A stretch of 64,000 bases of DNA, taken from contig JACKHM010000002.1 of assembly GCA_020638995.1 (NCBI GenBank), forward strand, positions 1,488,001 to 1,552,000, written 5' to 3'. A program made the translations under genes and the position numbers. The notes under the pieces were generated by a model, which had not been told where the DNA came from, did not search any database, and saw nothing but the letters and a program-made list of their open reading frames with translations. The number at the start of each line of letters is the position of its first letter. The first letter of the stretch is position 1. Positions 53,203 through 62,780 of the stretch are shown here, one piece after another. This DNA is from Planctomycetaceae bacterium. GTDB taxonomy: Bacteria > Planctomycetota > Planctomycetia > Pirellulales > Pirellulaceae.

Positions 53203-54709
53203 GAATGGCGTTAACTTATCGCATCTTATGTGCTGGTGGTGGTTAAGCATTGCTGTTGTAGCGTTGCTTTCATGATCGAAGGCTGAGCCTCCTGCGTAGT
53301 GGATTTGGTCAAACATTTCCATTGGCAAGGAGGACTCAGCCATGAGAAGTATCACGGATGTCATTCGACACTTCAAGCAGAACTGGATGCGAGAATTGTG
53401 TCCCGAGGCAATCGAACGAGCCTGCCGCGACCACGGCATGACGTGGCGACAATCGACGCTCAATCCGATCGTTACTGTGCAAGTCTTCTTCCTGCAAGTT
53501 TTGCATGGCAACACGGCTTGCGCACACTTGCCTCATCTGTCGAACCTCGTCTTCACGGCAGCCGCTTATTGCAAAGCAAGGACGCGATTGAAGCTCGATG
53601 TTTTGAAGACGTTATTGCAGCGATCGGTCGAACAACTTCAGGACAACGCCATCGATAAGAGTCGTTGGTTTGGACATCGCGTCTTCTTAGTGGATGGCTC
53701 GAGCTTCTCGATGCCTGATACGGATGAGTTGCAAGAACACTTCGGTCAGCCAGGAGGCCAACGCGCAGGTTGCGGCTTTCCCACGGCTCATTGGTTGGCC
53801 ATGATGCACGCAGGGACAGGCATGATCACGAAGATGCTGGCAGCTCCGTTGCGAACACATGATCTGGCAAAGACGGCTGAGTTGCATCCAGAATTGCGAG
53901 CGAACGATGTGTTGGTTGCCGACCGAGGATTCTGTTCGTTCGCTCATTTCGCTTTGTTACTGCAACGTGGCACGCACGGTGTGTTGCGAATTCACCAACG
54001 GTTGCTTGTTGACTTTACACCGGGGCGGACTCACACGGTGCCAGGCAAGGGCAAGAGCTGCGGCAAGAAGGGGCTGCCTCGTTCGCGCTGGCTACGACAG
54101 CTTGGCAACAACGATCAAGTTGTCGAATGGTTCAAGCCAACGAGTTGTCCAACTTGGATGTCTATTGAGCAGTTCGACGCATTACCAGGGTCACTGGTGA
54201 TTCGCGAGTTGCGTTACACGATTACTCAGCGAGGCTTTCGCACACGGACGATCACGCTTGCCACAACCTTGCTTGACGGGGATAAGTACAAGTCGTCGGA
54301 CTTAGCAACTCTGTTTCGCGATCGCTGGGATATCGAAACGAATTTTGGACACTTGAAAACGACGATGAAGATGGACGTTCTGAAATGCACGACCGTTAAC
54401 GGTGTCCTCAAGGAGCTGCACGTTTTCGCTTTAATCTACAACTTGGTCCGACAAGTCATATTGATCGCTGCCGAGCAACAACAAGTCGACTTTCGCCGCA
54501 TCAGTTTCACGGATGCCTTACGCTGGTTACAAACCGCAAGGCCCGGCGACTCCATCCCCAATCTCATCGTCAACCCACTTCGACGTCACCGCCTCGAACC
54601 GCGCGTCAGAAAGCGTCGCCCCAAACAATACCCACTCATGAAAAGGCCTCGATGCCAGCTACAAAATGAACTTGCACCGTAAACACTTACGGATAAGTTA
54701 ACGCCATTC
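53203..54709 (+). mobile_element. IS4-family insertion sequence, 1,507 bp, apparently intact
   Basis: Perfect 18-bp terminal inverted repeats GAATGGCGTTAACTTATC (53203-53220) and complement (54692-54709), 11-bp target duplication, one complete transposase gene. It landed in the end region of an older, truncated IS4-type element, whose transposase start is fused to the group II intron. Confidence 0.92.
53342..54682 (+). CDS. IS4-family transposase
   Basis: 446 residues from the ATG at 53342 (GGAGG nine bases upstream). DDE catalytic core: D in VFLVDGSSFSMPD, D in VLVADRGFCSF, and the YREK-type signature with E in FRDRWDIETNFGHLKTTMKMD. The beta-rich insert between the second D and E is typical of IS4 proteins. 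The protein looks complete, so the element may be mobile. Confidence 0.92.
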   Translation: MRSITDVIRHFKQNWMRELCPEAIERACRDHGMTWRQSTLNPIVTVQVFFLQVLHGNTACAHLPHLSNLVFTAAAYCKARTRLKLDVLKTLLQRSVEQLQDNAIDKSRWFGHRVFLVDGSSFSMPDTDELQEHFGQPGGQRAGCGFPTAHWLAMMHAGTGMITKMLAAPLRTHDLAKTAELHPELRANDVLVADRGFCSFAHFALLLQRGTHGVLRIHQRLLVDFTPGRTHTVPGKGKSCGKKGLPRSRWLRQLGNNDQVVEWFKPTSCPTWMSIEQFDALPGSLVIRELRYTITQRGFRTRTITLATTLLDGDKYKSSDLATLFRDRWDIETNFGHLKTTMKMDVLKCTTVNGVLKELHVFALIYNLVRQVILIAAEQQQVDFRRISFTDALRWLQTARPGDSIPNLIVNPLRRHRLEPRVRKRRPKQYPLMKRPRCQLQNELAP

Positions 54710-54720
54710 GGACCCGTCCC
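54710..54720. repeat. IS4 target-site duplication, right (GGACCCGTCCC)
   Basis: Right copy of the 11-bp duplication flanking the intact IS4 element. Confidence 0.9.
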
Positions 54721-54767
54721 CGTTTCTTCCGCGTTTCCTGCCTGCTCGTTCGGGGGCGACACGCGAC

Positions 54768-55565
54768 TCACTTGTGCGGCCATTGTGGCGGCGTGGGCCA
54801 ACTTGCCGGGTCGAGTTGATAGAAGTCTCGCAGCACTTCGTACGTCTCCAGGTGATACTGCCGCAAGATCGCGGGGCGTTCGAAGAAGGATTCTGTCAGT
54901 ACCGCAAAGAACTCGCCGACGCTGGTGGCTCCATAACAGTCGATGAATCCTCGGCGACCGTGCTCGCAGTCGTTGATAAGTTTTTCATATTCGGGCTGCA
55001 AGACCTCACCCCAGCGTCGATACTGTGTGGAGTTCTGCAAGCGGGGAGTCCCGTCGATGCGGCGACCGTTCATCATGTCCAGTTGGTGTGCAAACTCGTG
55101 TAACACCAGGTTATGGCCCGGCTGCTCGTGCCTGCCCCCGGCTAAGGCGTCGGCCCACGACAACACCACCGGCCCACGATACCAGGCCTCGCCCATGCGG
55201 GCTTGTCCGCCCTCAATCACGACGCCAGCGCGCGAGATCTCGGTTTCGGCCCCGACGTAGGCTGTTGGATACACCAGGATCGACACGACGTGATCAAAGT
55301 AGACTTCATCGAGGCCCACCACGAGCAAGCAGGCCTGTGCTGCAATCGTGACTTTGATTTCGTCACTGATCGCAAGTCCGTGACAGCCTTCCCAATGCTT
55401 CTCGGCCACAAAGATAGCAACCAACTGGCGCAACTTCGCGCGTTGCTCGGGATCGAGTTGTTGATCGTGAAAGACGTTTGCTTCGATGATGCCTTCCCAC
55501 GCCGAGAGGAATGGTTGCGCGAGCAGTTTTGCTCGCCGTCTTTGCTTGAGCCACGCCAATGTCAC
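54768..55565 (-). CDS. mtfA: Zinc-dependent peptidase MtfA (M90 family)
   Basis: 265 residues starting MTLAWLKQRRRAKLLAQPFL. The zinc-binding HEFAHQLD motif near residue 150 and the downstream FAVLTESFFERP segment, with the third ligand Glu, match MtfA/DgsA anti-repressor proteins. Conserved PTAY (ILVYPTAYV) and VVLSWADALAG are also present. In enterobacteria MtfA titrates the repressor Mlc and has aminopeptidase activity; the partner here is unknown. It is convergent with the integron's right side and begins the core-like cluster. Confidence 0.92.
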   Translation of the reverse strand: MTLAWLKQRRRAKLLAQPFLSAWEGIIEANVFHDQQLDPEQRAKLRQLVAIFVAEKHWEGCHGLAISDEIKVTIAAQACLLVVGLDEVYFDHVVSILVYPTAYVGAETEISRAGVVIEGGQARMGEAWYRGPVVLSWADALAGGRHEQPGHNLVLHEFAHQLDMMNGRRIDGTPRLQNSTQYRRWGEVLQPEYEKLINDCEHGRRGFIDCYGATSVGEFFAVLTESFFERPAILRQYHLETYEVLRDFYQLDPASWPTPPQWPHK

Positions 55566-55993
55566 TCCTCCGGTTGTCCTTGGGACGCTTGAAACGCCAC
55601 CTCGCGAGCGACACTGACTAGACGTGACACCCCTGGTGTGCTCCTCCCCGGGGCAAACGGCGTACCACAGAATAACTTCTCAGGAGTAGCAAGTGTCTCC
55701 GACGAACACAACGCCCGCAACCAACTGCGTGTTCACAACCGATCACTATTTGATCAGTTTTACCAACTATAGCTCCCCCAACGCTGTAAGCGGCCGTTCG
55801 TTGTCCTGCCGATTCCGCATCAAATTTGCTGAACATCGCCATTCTTGTTCGCCGCCAGTCGGCATTACTCTTTCGCCAATCGTCTGGCACTCGTTTTGCA
55901 CGCGGTTGCACAAGCATATGGGTCTGCAACGGAGCGAAGCAGTTCGCCGATTATCGCTCCGCGCCGAGAAATTCAATGGATGAGGATGGAACG
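55566..55993. other. Intergenic region upstream of BON-domain gene
   Basis: About 430 bases between divergent genes; an open frame reading into the BON gene from 55826 has no ribosome-binding site and is unlikely to be translated. No recognisable operator was found. Confidence 0.45.
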
Positions 55994-57502
55994 ATGTTAA
56001 CTCGCCTCAAATGGCTGCCTGCAGCCCTATCACTGGTAGCGGTCTTGCTAAGCTGCTTCGTCGAAGCGTCGGAGCCCGCATCGGATGCTTTGATCTCCAA
56101 GTGGGTGAAAGACGCGCTGCGGCACGACCAGCGTACCATTGCCACGGGTATTACTGTGAATACGAATGAGGGTATCGTGACCTTATCGGGCAACGTACCG
56201 AATCTAGCTAGCCGGAAGTACGCCGATCTGGAGGCTAAGAAGATCGAAGGTGTCATTGGCGTCGTCAACAAGATCGAAGTCGCACCGTCCGACCGCTTGG
56301 ATCTCGATATCTATATGGATGTGCGAAAACGCATTCTTAACAACGCGACGATCCACACCGACCGGATTCGAGTCGACTGCACCGATGGAATTGTCTCGCT
56401 TGCAGGTAAGGTAGATACTTATGCAGAAGAGTTGGAGGCAGAACTGCTGGCCTCGGAAGTCGCCGGCGTACGGGAAGTGCATAATAACTTGCTCACAACC
56501 TATGAGTCGGGACGCAACGAGCAGGAGATCCAGAAGGACGTCGAGGCCGCGCTGAAACGTGACGTCTATCTCACGGGGCTGCCGATTATCGTCAACGTGA
56601 AAGATGGCGTCGTGACATTAAGTGGAAGCGTGGCAACCGCATCGGAGAAAGACCGTGCGGCACAGGAGACGATTCGCATGACCCATGTGATGGCCGTCGA
56701 GAACAATGTTCAAGTGGACGCATCGCTCCGGCATCACGAACGCGAGCCGTTGGTGTGGCCCGATGAGGAAGAACTGGAGGCCGCGGTCAAAACCGAGCTG
56801 ACCAATGATAGCCGCATCCAGACCAAGGGAATCACGGTGGAAGTCGAGTATGGTCACGCGACGCTCAGTGGTACGGTGAAAACACAACGCGAGTCTCGTT
56901 TGGCGGAGGAAGACGCTCGTGATGTCGTGGGTGTGGGTTGGGTGACCAATGACATGGTAGTGAAAGCCGATCCTTTCGACGACATCGCGATCGGCGTTGG
57001 TGTTGAGTTCGAGTTAGGTGTGGACCAACTGCTACAGAAGCTGAAGATCGAACCATCGGTCGCAGCCGGTGTCGTGACGCTGGCAGGAAACGTCCACACG
57101 CTCTACGAAAAGGCTCACGCGGCGGAAGTAGTTGCTCGCGTCAAAGGCGTGCAAGGGATCACAAACAAGTTGGCTGTCGATGAGGACACGAGTCAAAGCG
57201 ATGACCTCCTGGCACAGGTGATCCACCACCGCTTGGAGCAAAACGCGATCACCGCACCCGCGACTTATCGTATTCAAGTCAGCGTCAACAACAACGTCGC
57301 CACGCTCATCGGTCGAGTTGATACTTGGGCACAACGCACTGAGGCCGAGCGAGTCACGTTAGGGACCGAAGGCATCTGGAAGCTCGATGATCGCCTGCAG
57401 GTGAATGGTTACGACTATCCTTGGGATCAATGGGAGTACAAGGGCGACTTCCACTTCGATCCGCATTACACTCCCAATCACTTTTTCGACTACGGCTCTT
57501 GA
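55994..57502 (+). CDS. Periplasmic protein with six BON domains
   Basis: 502 residues from the ATG at 55994 (GAGGATGG upstream), with a signal peptide (LPAALSLVAVLLSCFVEA). Six BON-type modules in tandem, each with the pattern ITVNTNEGIVTLSGNV...A..IEGVxGVVNKI: around residues 30-100, 105-170, 185-250, 260-330, 340-405 and 415-480. BON domains (as in OsmY) bind phospholipid and are induced by osmotic stress. The protein ends in an aromatic-rich tail (YDYPWDQWEYKGDFHFDPHY). It is the first of three consecutive plus-strand genes. Confidence 0.92.
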   Translation: MLTRLKWLPAALSLVAVLLSCFVEASEPASDALISKWVKDALRHDQRTIATGITVNTNEGIVTLSGNVPNLASRKYADLEAKKIEGVIGVVNKIEVAPSDRLDLDIYMDVRKRILNNATIHTDRIRVDCTDGIVSLAGKVDTYAEELEAELLASEVAGVREVHNNLLTTYESGRNEQEIQKDVEAALKRDVYLTGLPIIVNVKDGVVTLSGSVATASEKDRAAQETIRMTHVMAVENNVQVDASLRHHEREPLVWPDEEELEAAVKTELTNDSRIQTKGITVEVEYGHATLSGTVKTQRESRLAEEDARDVVGVGWVTNDMVVKADPFDDIAIGVGVEFELGVDQLLQKLKIEPSVAAGVVTLAGNVHTLYEKAHAAEVVARVKGVQGITNKLAVDEDTSQSDDLLAQVIHHRLEQNAITAPATYRIQVSVNNNVATLIGRVDTWAQRTEAERVTLGTEGIWKLDDRLQVNGYDYPWDQWEYKGDFHFDPHYTPNHFFDYGS

Positions 57503-57528
57503 AGATGACGCCGCGAGGAGCAATGACG

Positions 57529-57846
57529 ATGAAATATCCGAAACAGATTGGTCTCGTGTTCGTACCCCTGTTGGTCGTCGCCAGTGCAATCCTTGCCCAG
57601 GCCGAGCAATACAAGGGCGACAAGTACCACGGACGCATTGAATCGACGATGGAGAACAAGTTGGTGCTGTTGACCGATGAGGATCAATTGGTCGAGTTTG
57701 CGGTGGGCGAGGGGACCATGATCATGAAGAACGCACAGCCCAGTTCGTTTGATAAACTGGAATCGGGTGACGTCGCCGTTGTAAAGGCCACTCGCCACGA
57801 CGGTCAGTTGCGGGCCCTGCGCATTTCTGCCGTGGCACCCGAGTAG
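57529..57846 (+). CDS. Small secreted protein, hypothetical
   Basis: 105 residues starting MKYPKQIGLVFVPLLVVASA at 57529, chosen for GAGGAG eight bases upstream; in-frame ATGs at 57505 and 57523 are alternatives. After the signal peptide, a beta-rich domain (KYHGRIESTMENKLVLLTDEDQLVEFAVGE, LESGDVAVVKATRHDGQLRALRI) resembles small OB/SH3-like periplasmic folds. Follows the BON gene closely and is probably co-transcribed. Confidence 0.7.
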   Translation: MKYPKQIGLVFVPLLVVASAILAQAEQYKGDKYHGRIESTMENKLVLLTDEDQLVEFAVGEGTMIMKNAQPSSFDKLESGDVAVVKATRHDGQLRALRISAVAPE

Positions 57847-57886
57847 CTGCGATATCCACTTTCACTTGAACGACCGGAGACGGATC

Positions 57887-58267
57887 ATGAGTGTTGAACT
57901 AATAGAAGACCACGACGGCAAGGTTTTGACGGTTCGTGCAACCGGAAAACTGGAGAGGGAGGACTACCATCACTTTTTACCGGAATTCGAACGTCTCATT
58001 CAGCAGCACGGTAAAATCCGTGTCCTGTTCGATATGCACAATTTCCAGGGCTGGAAGCTGGGGGCGATCTGGGAAGATGTGAAATTCGACGTAAAGCACT
58101 ATAACGACATCGAACTTCTGGCAGTCGTCGGGGAAAGTGAATGGGAGCAGTGGATGGCCATGTTTTGTCTCCCGTTCACGACCGCTAAGGTCAAATACTT
58201 CGACCATGCTGACCGCGAATTGGCAAACGCATGGATACACGAGGGACTGCCGCATCCAACACATTGA
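57887..58267 (+). CDS. SpoIIAA-like STAS-domain protein
   Basis: 126 residues starting MSVELIEDHDGKVLTVRATG with GGAGA upstream. The pattern KLEREDYHHFLPEFERLIQQHGKIRVLFDM and ELLAVVGESEWEQWM is that of the SpoIIAA-like (PF11964-type) STAS family, single-domain proteins found near stress and membrane genes. The phosphorylatable Ser of classical STAS proteins is absent. Possibly lipid- or nucleotide-binding. Confidence 0.88.
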   Translation: MSVELIEDHDGKVLTVRATGKLEREDYHHFLPEFERLIQQHGKIRVLFDMHNFQGWKLGAIWEDVKFDVKHYNDIELLAVVGESEWEQWMAMFCLPFTTAKVKYFDHADRELANAWIHEGLPHPTH

Positions 58268-58340
58268 ACCACGAGACAGCGGAAGCGGGACTGCGATTGT
58301 CACTAGTTTGAGGTGAAGTCACACCGACCGAGAACAACGC

Positions 58341-59081
58341 CTAGCTTTCGTATTCACTAAGCGGCGGTGCTGTTTCACGAGTTGACCGCGGTGGGCTCCA
58401 GGTCAAAAGAAACGCCAGGATGCCGGTCACGAAGATGCCATCGTACGTTCCAGCCCCGCCGATCGACGCGACCGGTGCGCCTAATCCTCGAATCGCTCCC
58501 AGGTTCATTAAATCGGCACCGATCAGCGTTCCCAAGCAGCCTGCGGAATATGCAAGAGGTGCCGCGGAACGCCAACCCAGCAACAGCCCCACCGAGGCGG
58601 CGATCAACGGCGGCGTCAAGGTAGGAGTGACGATGCCGAGCCCTTTTACCGGATAGGCAAACTGATGCACGAACAGCGCGACGATCGCCGTACCGATCAA
58701 GCCTCGCACGAACAAGCGGTGCTTGACGATCAAGTAAATCGATAGCACCGTCGGTACGATGGCTCCGCCCACGTTGACGGCGATGATGGTGCCGGGCCAA
58801 TGCCGCAGAATCGGCACGACGTATTCGACTCCCCAGTAATGGACGTGCTGGTGCTCGACGATCTGTTCTTCCGGCAACTGGGCAACGGGAATGTTTATCG
58901 AGGCTCCTAGCAGCGTCAGCAACAACAGGAGCGTGACGTGTCGTGGATTCACTCCCAGCTTGGCGTAAGCAAACACCAGAATGTTGAACTGGACAAGCGC
59001 TACGAGAAACGCGACAAGCAGGAACAGGCCCATAGCGAAGGGCCAGGCGAGCGGAAAGTAATGCAGTGGTGTTGGTTGCAT
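58341..59081 (-). CDS. DUF1614 membrane protein
   Basis: 246 residues with about seven hydrophobic helices (LFLLVAFLVALVQFNILVFAYAKLGV, HVTLLLLLTLLGASINIPV, VNVGGAIVPTVLSIYLIV, IGTAIVALFVHQFAYPVKGLGI). The motif GASINIPVAQ and GVNPR, along with GADLMNL and IGGAGTYDGIF, are typical of DUF1614. Function unknown. First gene downstream of a DUF2254 gene in the same direction. Confidence 0.88.
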   Translation of the reverse strand: MQPTPLHYFPLAWPFAMGLFLLVAFLVALVQFNILVFAYAKLGVNPRHVTLLLLLTLLGASINIPVAQLPEEQIVEHQHVHYWGVEYVVPILRHWPGTIIAVNVGGAIVPTVLSIYLIVKHRLFVRGLIGTAIVALFVHQFAYPVKGLGIVTPTLTPPLIAASVGLLLGWRSAAPLAYSAGCLGTLIGADLMNLGAIRGLGAPVASIGGAGTYDGIFVTGILAFLLTWSPPRSTRETAPPLSEYES

Positions 59082-59125
59082 AGCGACTCTATCCTTTGGT
59101 TTGTTGGCCGATCAGGATCGCGGTG

Positions 59126-60451
59126 TTAGGGACGCCTTAGCTGCAGAGCGGCGATGGCTCTTTGAAATCGCTCGGCGACTTGCTTGCAGTCAGCTTCTTC
59201 GGGCAAGGCGGAACGAGCGCCGTTTCCGATCTGTGTGGCTTGGTACAGCAACGCGTATAGGAATGCCTCGTCGGTTGTCCGTCGCGACACTTGTTCGATG
59301 GCGTCCAACAGAGACATCGTCACTTCCAGATTCCCGCGACCATACTGTCGAATCAAGCTGAACACCATTTCCACGTTATGCGTTGCCGTTTGCCGCTTGA
59401 CGAGCAGCCGCATCGCACCTTGCGAGTCTCGGATGATGGAAGATGGGGCAGCGCGCTCGGCGATGCAGCAAAGTCCCGCCCGTAATTGCTCGATGGCAAT
59501 GATCGCCGTAATTGGATCATTGATGGCTGGCGAGAGCGCTCGGATCGCAAGTTGCACAAGCTGGTTGATGGGATACTCGATGTCTTGTTCGTGAGTCCGA
59601 TCGACTCCCACAATGAGCGCTGCATTCAGCTTCCGAGTAAGGTCTTCCGTCCGACTTGCGGTCTCCGAAATCCTCGCAACTTCGTCACCGTGTACCAGAA
59701 AATCGCCGGCGCAGACCGTGAGCCGAATGACGATCGCTTCGCGCTCTGCGAGATGGACGAGTTCGTCGTAATCGATTGCTTGAATGTAACCGTCGCTGCT
59801 GGCGGCCACGGGAACCGTTGCCGTCGCAAACAACTCCGCGTATTCAACAGGCGTCACGTCGGGTGCGACTTGGTTCCGCTCGGGGAGTTCAATGTCGATC
59901 GTTCGTTTCAAGTCTGCGCCGACAGTAGCGATGATATAGGACGCTTGCAACGAGGTGGATAAATGATTGATGAAATGGATCAAGACTCCCAGGCTGAGCA
60001 GCGCCAGAACAATCGCCATAGTGACAGATAAATGCGGTACAAAGGCGTCTGTCCGTTCACCGCTGACGGTTCGTGTGACGAGCAAGCAATAAACGAAGGT
60101 GCTGATGAATGTTCCGACCGCAAGCTGATCGATTGTGTCGCTTAGGAAGGTGCGAATCAATCGGGGGCCGAACTGAGACGAGGCCAACGTCAGGGCCACA
60201 ATGACGATCGAGAAGACGACGCCGAAGATCGTCAGCATCGAAGTAGCAAGCATCGTCAACAGCGTTCGCGCACCTTCCGGGCCGCCCGCGTAAAAGAGCC
60301 ACGCGGTCGGCTGAGCGGCGGTCGACTTAAAGGCCGAATCCAGTGAAAGTGTCAACACCGAGAGCAAGATCGCGCCAAGGGTTAGCGAAGCGGGAACGAA
60401 CCAGAAACTGCAGCGGACCGAATCCCAAAATGTGACCAATTTGATTTTCAT
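59126..60451 (-). CDS. DUF2254 membrane protein
   Basis: 441 residues starting MKIKLVTFWDSVRCSFWFVPA. Four N-terminal helices with the conserved LTMLATSMLTIFGVVFSIVIVALTLASSQFGPRLIR, then a soluble domain (SDGYIQAIDYDELVHLAEREAIVIRLTVCAGDFLVHGDEVA, RTHEQDIEYPINQLVQLAIRALSPAINDPITAI) that define DUF2254. Function unknown. Neighbours are other membrane proteins of unknown role. Confidence 0.92.
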   Translation of the reverse strand: MKIKLVTFWDSVRCSFWFVPASLTLGAILLSVLTLSLDSAFKSTAAQPTAWLFYAGGPEGARTLLTMLATSMLTIFGVVFSIVIVALTLASSQFGPRLIRTFLSDTIDQLAVGTFISTFVYCLLVTRTVSGERTDAFVPHLSVTMAIVLALLSLGVLIHFINHLSTSLQASYIIATVGADLKRTIDIELPERNQVAPDVTPVEYAELFATATVPVAASSDGYIQAIDYDELVHLAEREAIVIRLTVCAGDFLVHGDEVARISETASRTEDLTRKLNAALIVGVDRTHEQDIEYPINQLVQLAIRALSPAINDPITAIIAIEQLRAGLCCIAERAAPSSIIRDSQGAMRLLVKRQTATHNVEMVFSLIRQYGRGNLEVTMSLLDAIEQVSRRTTDEAFLYALLYQATQIGNGARSALPEEADCKQVAERFQRAIAALQLRRP

Positions 60452-60632
60452 CGGACCGGAACCGTACTTCCCAGCACACCGCCGTACCGCGGATAGAAGA
60501 CGCGATAGGCCAGCAGCTTCAAGCGATCGTTAATAGGGAACCAGTATAGGGAGTGTTTTCGAATTGTCCTGCGCTTCCGGGCTCGTCCTGGTTGTCATAC
60601 TTCTGTCCTTGATTCTTTCTGTCGCGTCGCGT
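60452..60632. other. Intergenic spacer
   Basis: About 180 bases between the DUF4010 and DUF2254 genes on the same strand; no gene or clear hairpin was noted. Confidence 0.4.
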
Positions 60633-61943
60633 TCAGGTCGGCGGCAGCACCGTCTGCGCGCCGTACGCCCACCAGAGTGCGATCCCGAGTCCCAGCGAGC
60701 CCAATGCCACCAACGACAACACGATGCTCAGACTGCGGCGCCAACCGGCGAAGACTACCGAGTAGCCGGCCTTCAATGCATTGTTCGAGGACGCCGCAAC
60801 GAGAATGGCGATGGCCGTCGCATGTTTGTCTAAGCCGGCGACGCCACCCTGCGCAACGCTCAGCACAAAAGGGTCGATATCCGCCACGCCGACCAGAGCG
60901 GCCAACCAATAAATCCCGACATGCCCGAAATGAGCCTTGACCCAGGAAGAGCTGATGGAAATCACTACGAAGAGGACCGCGAAAATCAGCGCGGCCGTCA
61001 GTTCCAACGGATTCTTCGCTTCGGGCGCGGTGGCAGGTGCGCCCTGCTCCGCGCGTTTGCCCAGCCACAGGCAGAGGGCCGCCAACGCCCCACCCGCCAG
61101 CGCTAATGTGACCAGCGGCCCAGCCAAAGCCAGTGCCAACGGAACATTAAAGATCGCGACCACAACTCCCAGCCGTAAATACATCAGTGCGGTGGCCAAC
61201 ACGACTCCCGACTGCAATTCATGGCGATTGCGAGGCTCTTCCTTCAACCGCCTCGCCAGCACCACGGTCGTGGCCGTGGATGAATACAAACCACCGAGCA
61301 CCGACGTGAAAAACATACTCCCCTGCGCCGACAGCAGTTTTTGCAGCAAGTAACTTCCGTACGACAGTGAGGACACCACGACCACGGTCAGCCATACCTG
61401 AAACGGAGTGATCGGAGTCAGCGACGTTACGGGCTTGTTGGGCAGCAGCGGCAACACGACGCCAGTCAAGACGAGAAACTGTGCGAGCGCAATGATCTCC
61501 TGCCCTGAAATACTTTCCGCTAGAGTGTGCAGGCGGTCGCGGGCGCGCAACAGCAATACCGCCGCTACCGTCAATGCAAAGGCAAGCCAAGGCTCTTGCG
61601 TCAGTGCCACCGGTCCCAACAAATACGCTACGATGTTGCACAGGGGAACCATGATCCCGTCGGCATCTCGGTCGGCTGCCTGCTCACCCGCGACTTCGGC
61701 GCGGTAGTACGGATAGAGCCACACTCCTAGCACGATCAGCCCAACGCAAAAGACTGTGGCAAACTGCGGCTCCAACGCGTAACAAATCGCTCCGCTCAGT
61801 GAGATCAGCGGAAATGTACGGATGCCCCCAGGCCGGCTGCGCGCCGCATTCCAATAAAAGCCTTCGAACGACAAACCAAAGAAAAACGAGAGCCCCAGCA
61901 GCATTCCCAACTTCTCGGCAGTCACCAGTTGCATGCGCGTCAT
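60633..61943 (-). CDS. MgtC/DUF4010 family membrane protein
   Basis: 436 residues, about twelve helices. The N-terminal part (LGMLLGLSFFFGLSFEGF, FPLISLSGAICYAL) is MgtC/SapB-like, and the C-terminal part (VLGGLYSSTATTVVLARRL, ADIDPFVLSVAQGG, ATAIAILVAASSNNALKAGYSVVFAG) is the DUF4010 module. The GLxSSTATTVVLA motif is diagnostic. Probably involved in Mg2+ or envelope homeostasis. Stop lies 6 bases before the start side of the PPK2 gene's end, i.e. the two are in one operon. Confidence 0.92.
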   Translation of the reverse strand: MTRMQLVTAEKLGMLLGLSFFFGLSFEGFYWNAARSRPGGIRTFPLISLSGAICYALEPQFATVFCVGLIVLGVWLYPYYRAEVAGEQAADRDADGIMVPLCNIVAYLLGPVALTQEPWLAFALTVAAVLLLRARDRLHTLAESISGQEIIALAQFLVLTGVVLPLLPNKPVTSLTPITPFQVWLTVVVVSSLSYGSYLLQKLLSAQGSMFFTSVLGGLYSSTATTVVLARRLKEEPRNRHELQSGVVLATALMYLRLGVVVAIFNVPLALALAGPLVTLALAGGALAALCLWLGKRAEQGAPATAPEAKNPLELTAALIFAVLFVVISISSSWVKAHFGHVGIYWLAALVGVADIDPFVLSVAQGGVAGLDKHATAIAILVAASSNNALKAGYSVVFAGWRRSLSIVLSLVALGSLGLGIALWWAYGAQTVLPPT

Positions 61944-61949
61944 TGCCTT

Positions 61950-62744
61950 TCACGGTGCCAGCAAACCTTTGGCGAGACAAGCTTCCTCGAATGGAAATAC
62001 GACATTTGGATCGGGGCTCACCAGTTGCTCGTCCTTGCCTTTGTACTCGATGCGAAACAGCAGGTCCTTGATGATGTTCAACCGAGCTACCTTCTTGTCG
62101 TTGGCGCGGACAACATTCCAAGGTGCGCTGAGATGATGCGTCCGTGAGAACATGATGTTTCTCGCCTTGCTGTATTCGTCCCAGTGCTCTTGCGCGACCG
62201 AGTCGATAGGGCTGATCTTCCATTGCTTCAGCGGGTCGCGCCGACGGGCTTTTAACCGACGCTTCTGCTCTTCGCGATCGATATCCAAATAGTACTTAAA
62301 CAGCTTGATTCCGGAGCGAACCAACAACTGCTCATAACTGCCTACCGTTTCCAAAAACTCGTAGTACTGCGCGTCAGAACAGAAACTCATTACGCGTTCC
62401 ACTCCTGCGCGGTTGTACCAACTGCGGTTGAACAGCACCATTTCCTGAGCCGCCGGCAGATGCGGTGTATATCGTTGAAAATACCATTCGGTGCGGTCCC
62501 GGTCCGAGGGTTTGCCGAGCGCGACGACACGCGTCTCGCGTGGGCTCAGATGTTGGACGATGCGCTTAATCACTCCGTCCTTTCCCGCCGAGTCACGGCC
62601 TTCCAACAGGACCAGGATCTTGGAGTCGGACTTGATGATCTGATTCTGAAGCTTGACAAGTTCGATCTGCAACAAGTGCAAGGTCTGTTTGTAACCTTCT
62701 TGGTGATCCTTGGCTTTCTTTTTTTTCAATCGACAGTATCCCAT
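61950..62744 (-). CDS. ppk2: Polyphosphate kinase 2 (PPK2)
   Basis: 264 residues. Walker A VLLEGRDSAGKDGVIKRI, the PPK2 signature ALGKPSDRDRTEWYFQRYTPHLPAAQEMVLFNRSWYNRAGVERVMSFC, and Walker B-like KLFKYYLDIDREEQ with lid arginines (RRLKARRRDPLKQWKIS). PPK2 enzymes transfer phosphate between polyphosphate and nucleotides, mostly making NTPs or NDPs from polyphosphate. A full-length single-domain enzyme. In the same operon as the MgtC-like gene, consistent with phosphate/energy stress. Confidence 0.95.
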   Translation of the reverse strand: MGYCRLKKKKAKDHQEGYKQTLHLLQIELVKLQNQIIKSDSKILVLLEGRDSAGKDGVIKRIVQHLSPRETRVVALGKPSDRDRTEWYFQRYTPHLPAAQEMVLFNRSWYNRAGVERVMSFCSDAQYYEFLETVGSYEQLLVRSGIKLFKYYLDIDREEQKRRLKARRRDPLKQWKISPIDSVAQEHWDEYSKARNIMFSRTHHLSAPWNVVRANDKKVARLNIIKDLLFRIEYKGKDEQLVSPDPNVVFPFEEACLAKGLLAP

Positions 62745-62780
62745 TCATGGAGCGTGTTGATAGCCGGCGTCTGGCTTGCC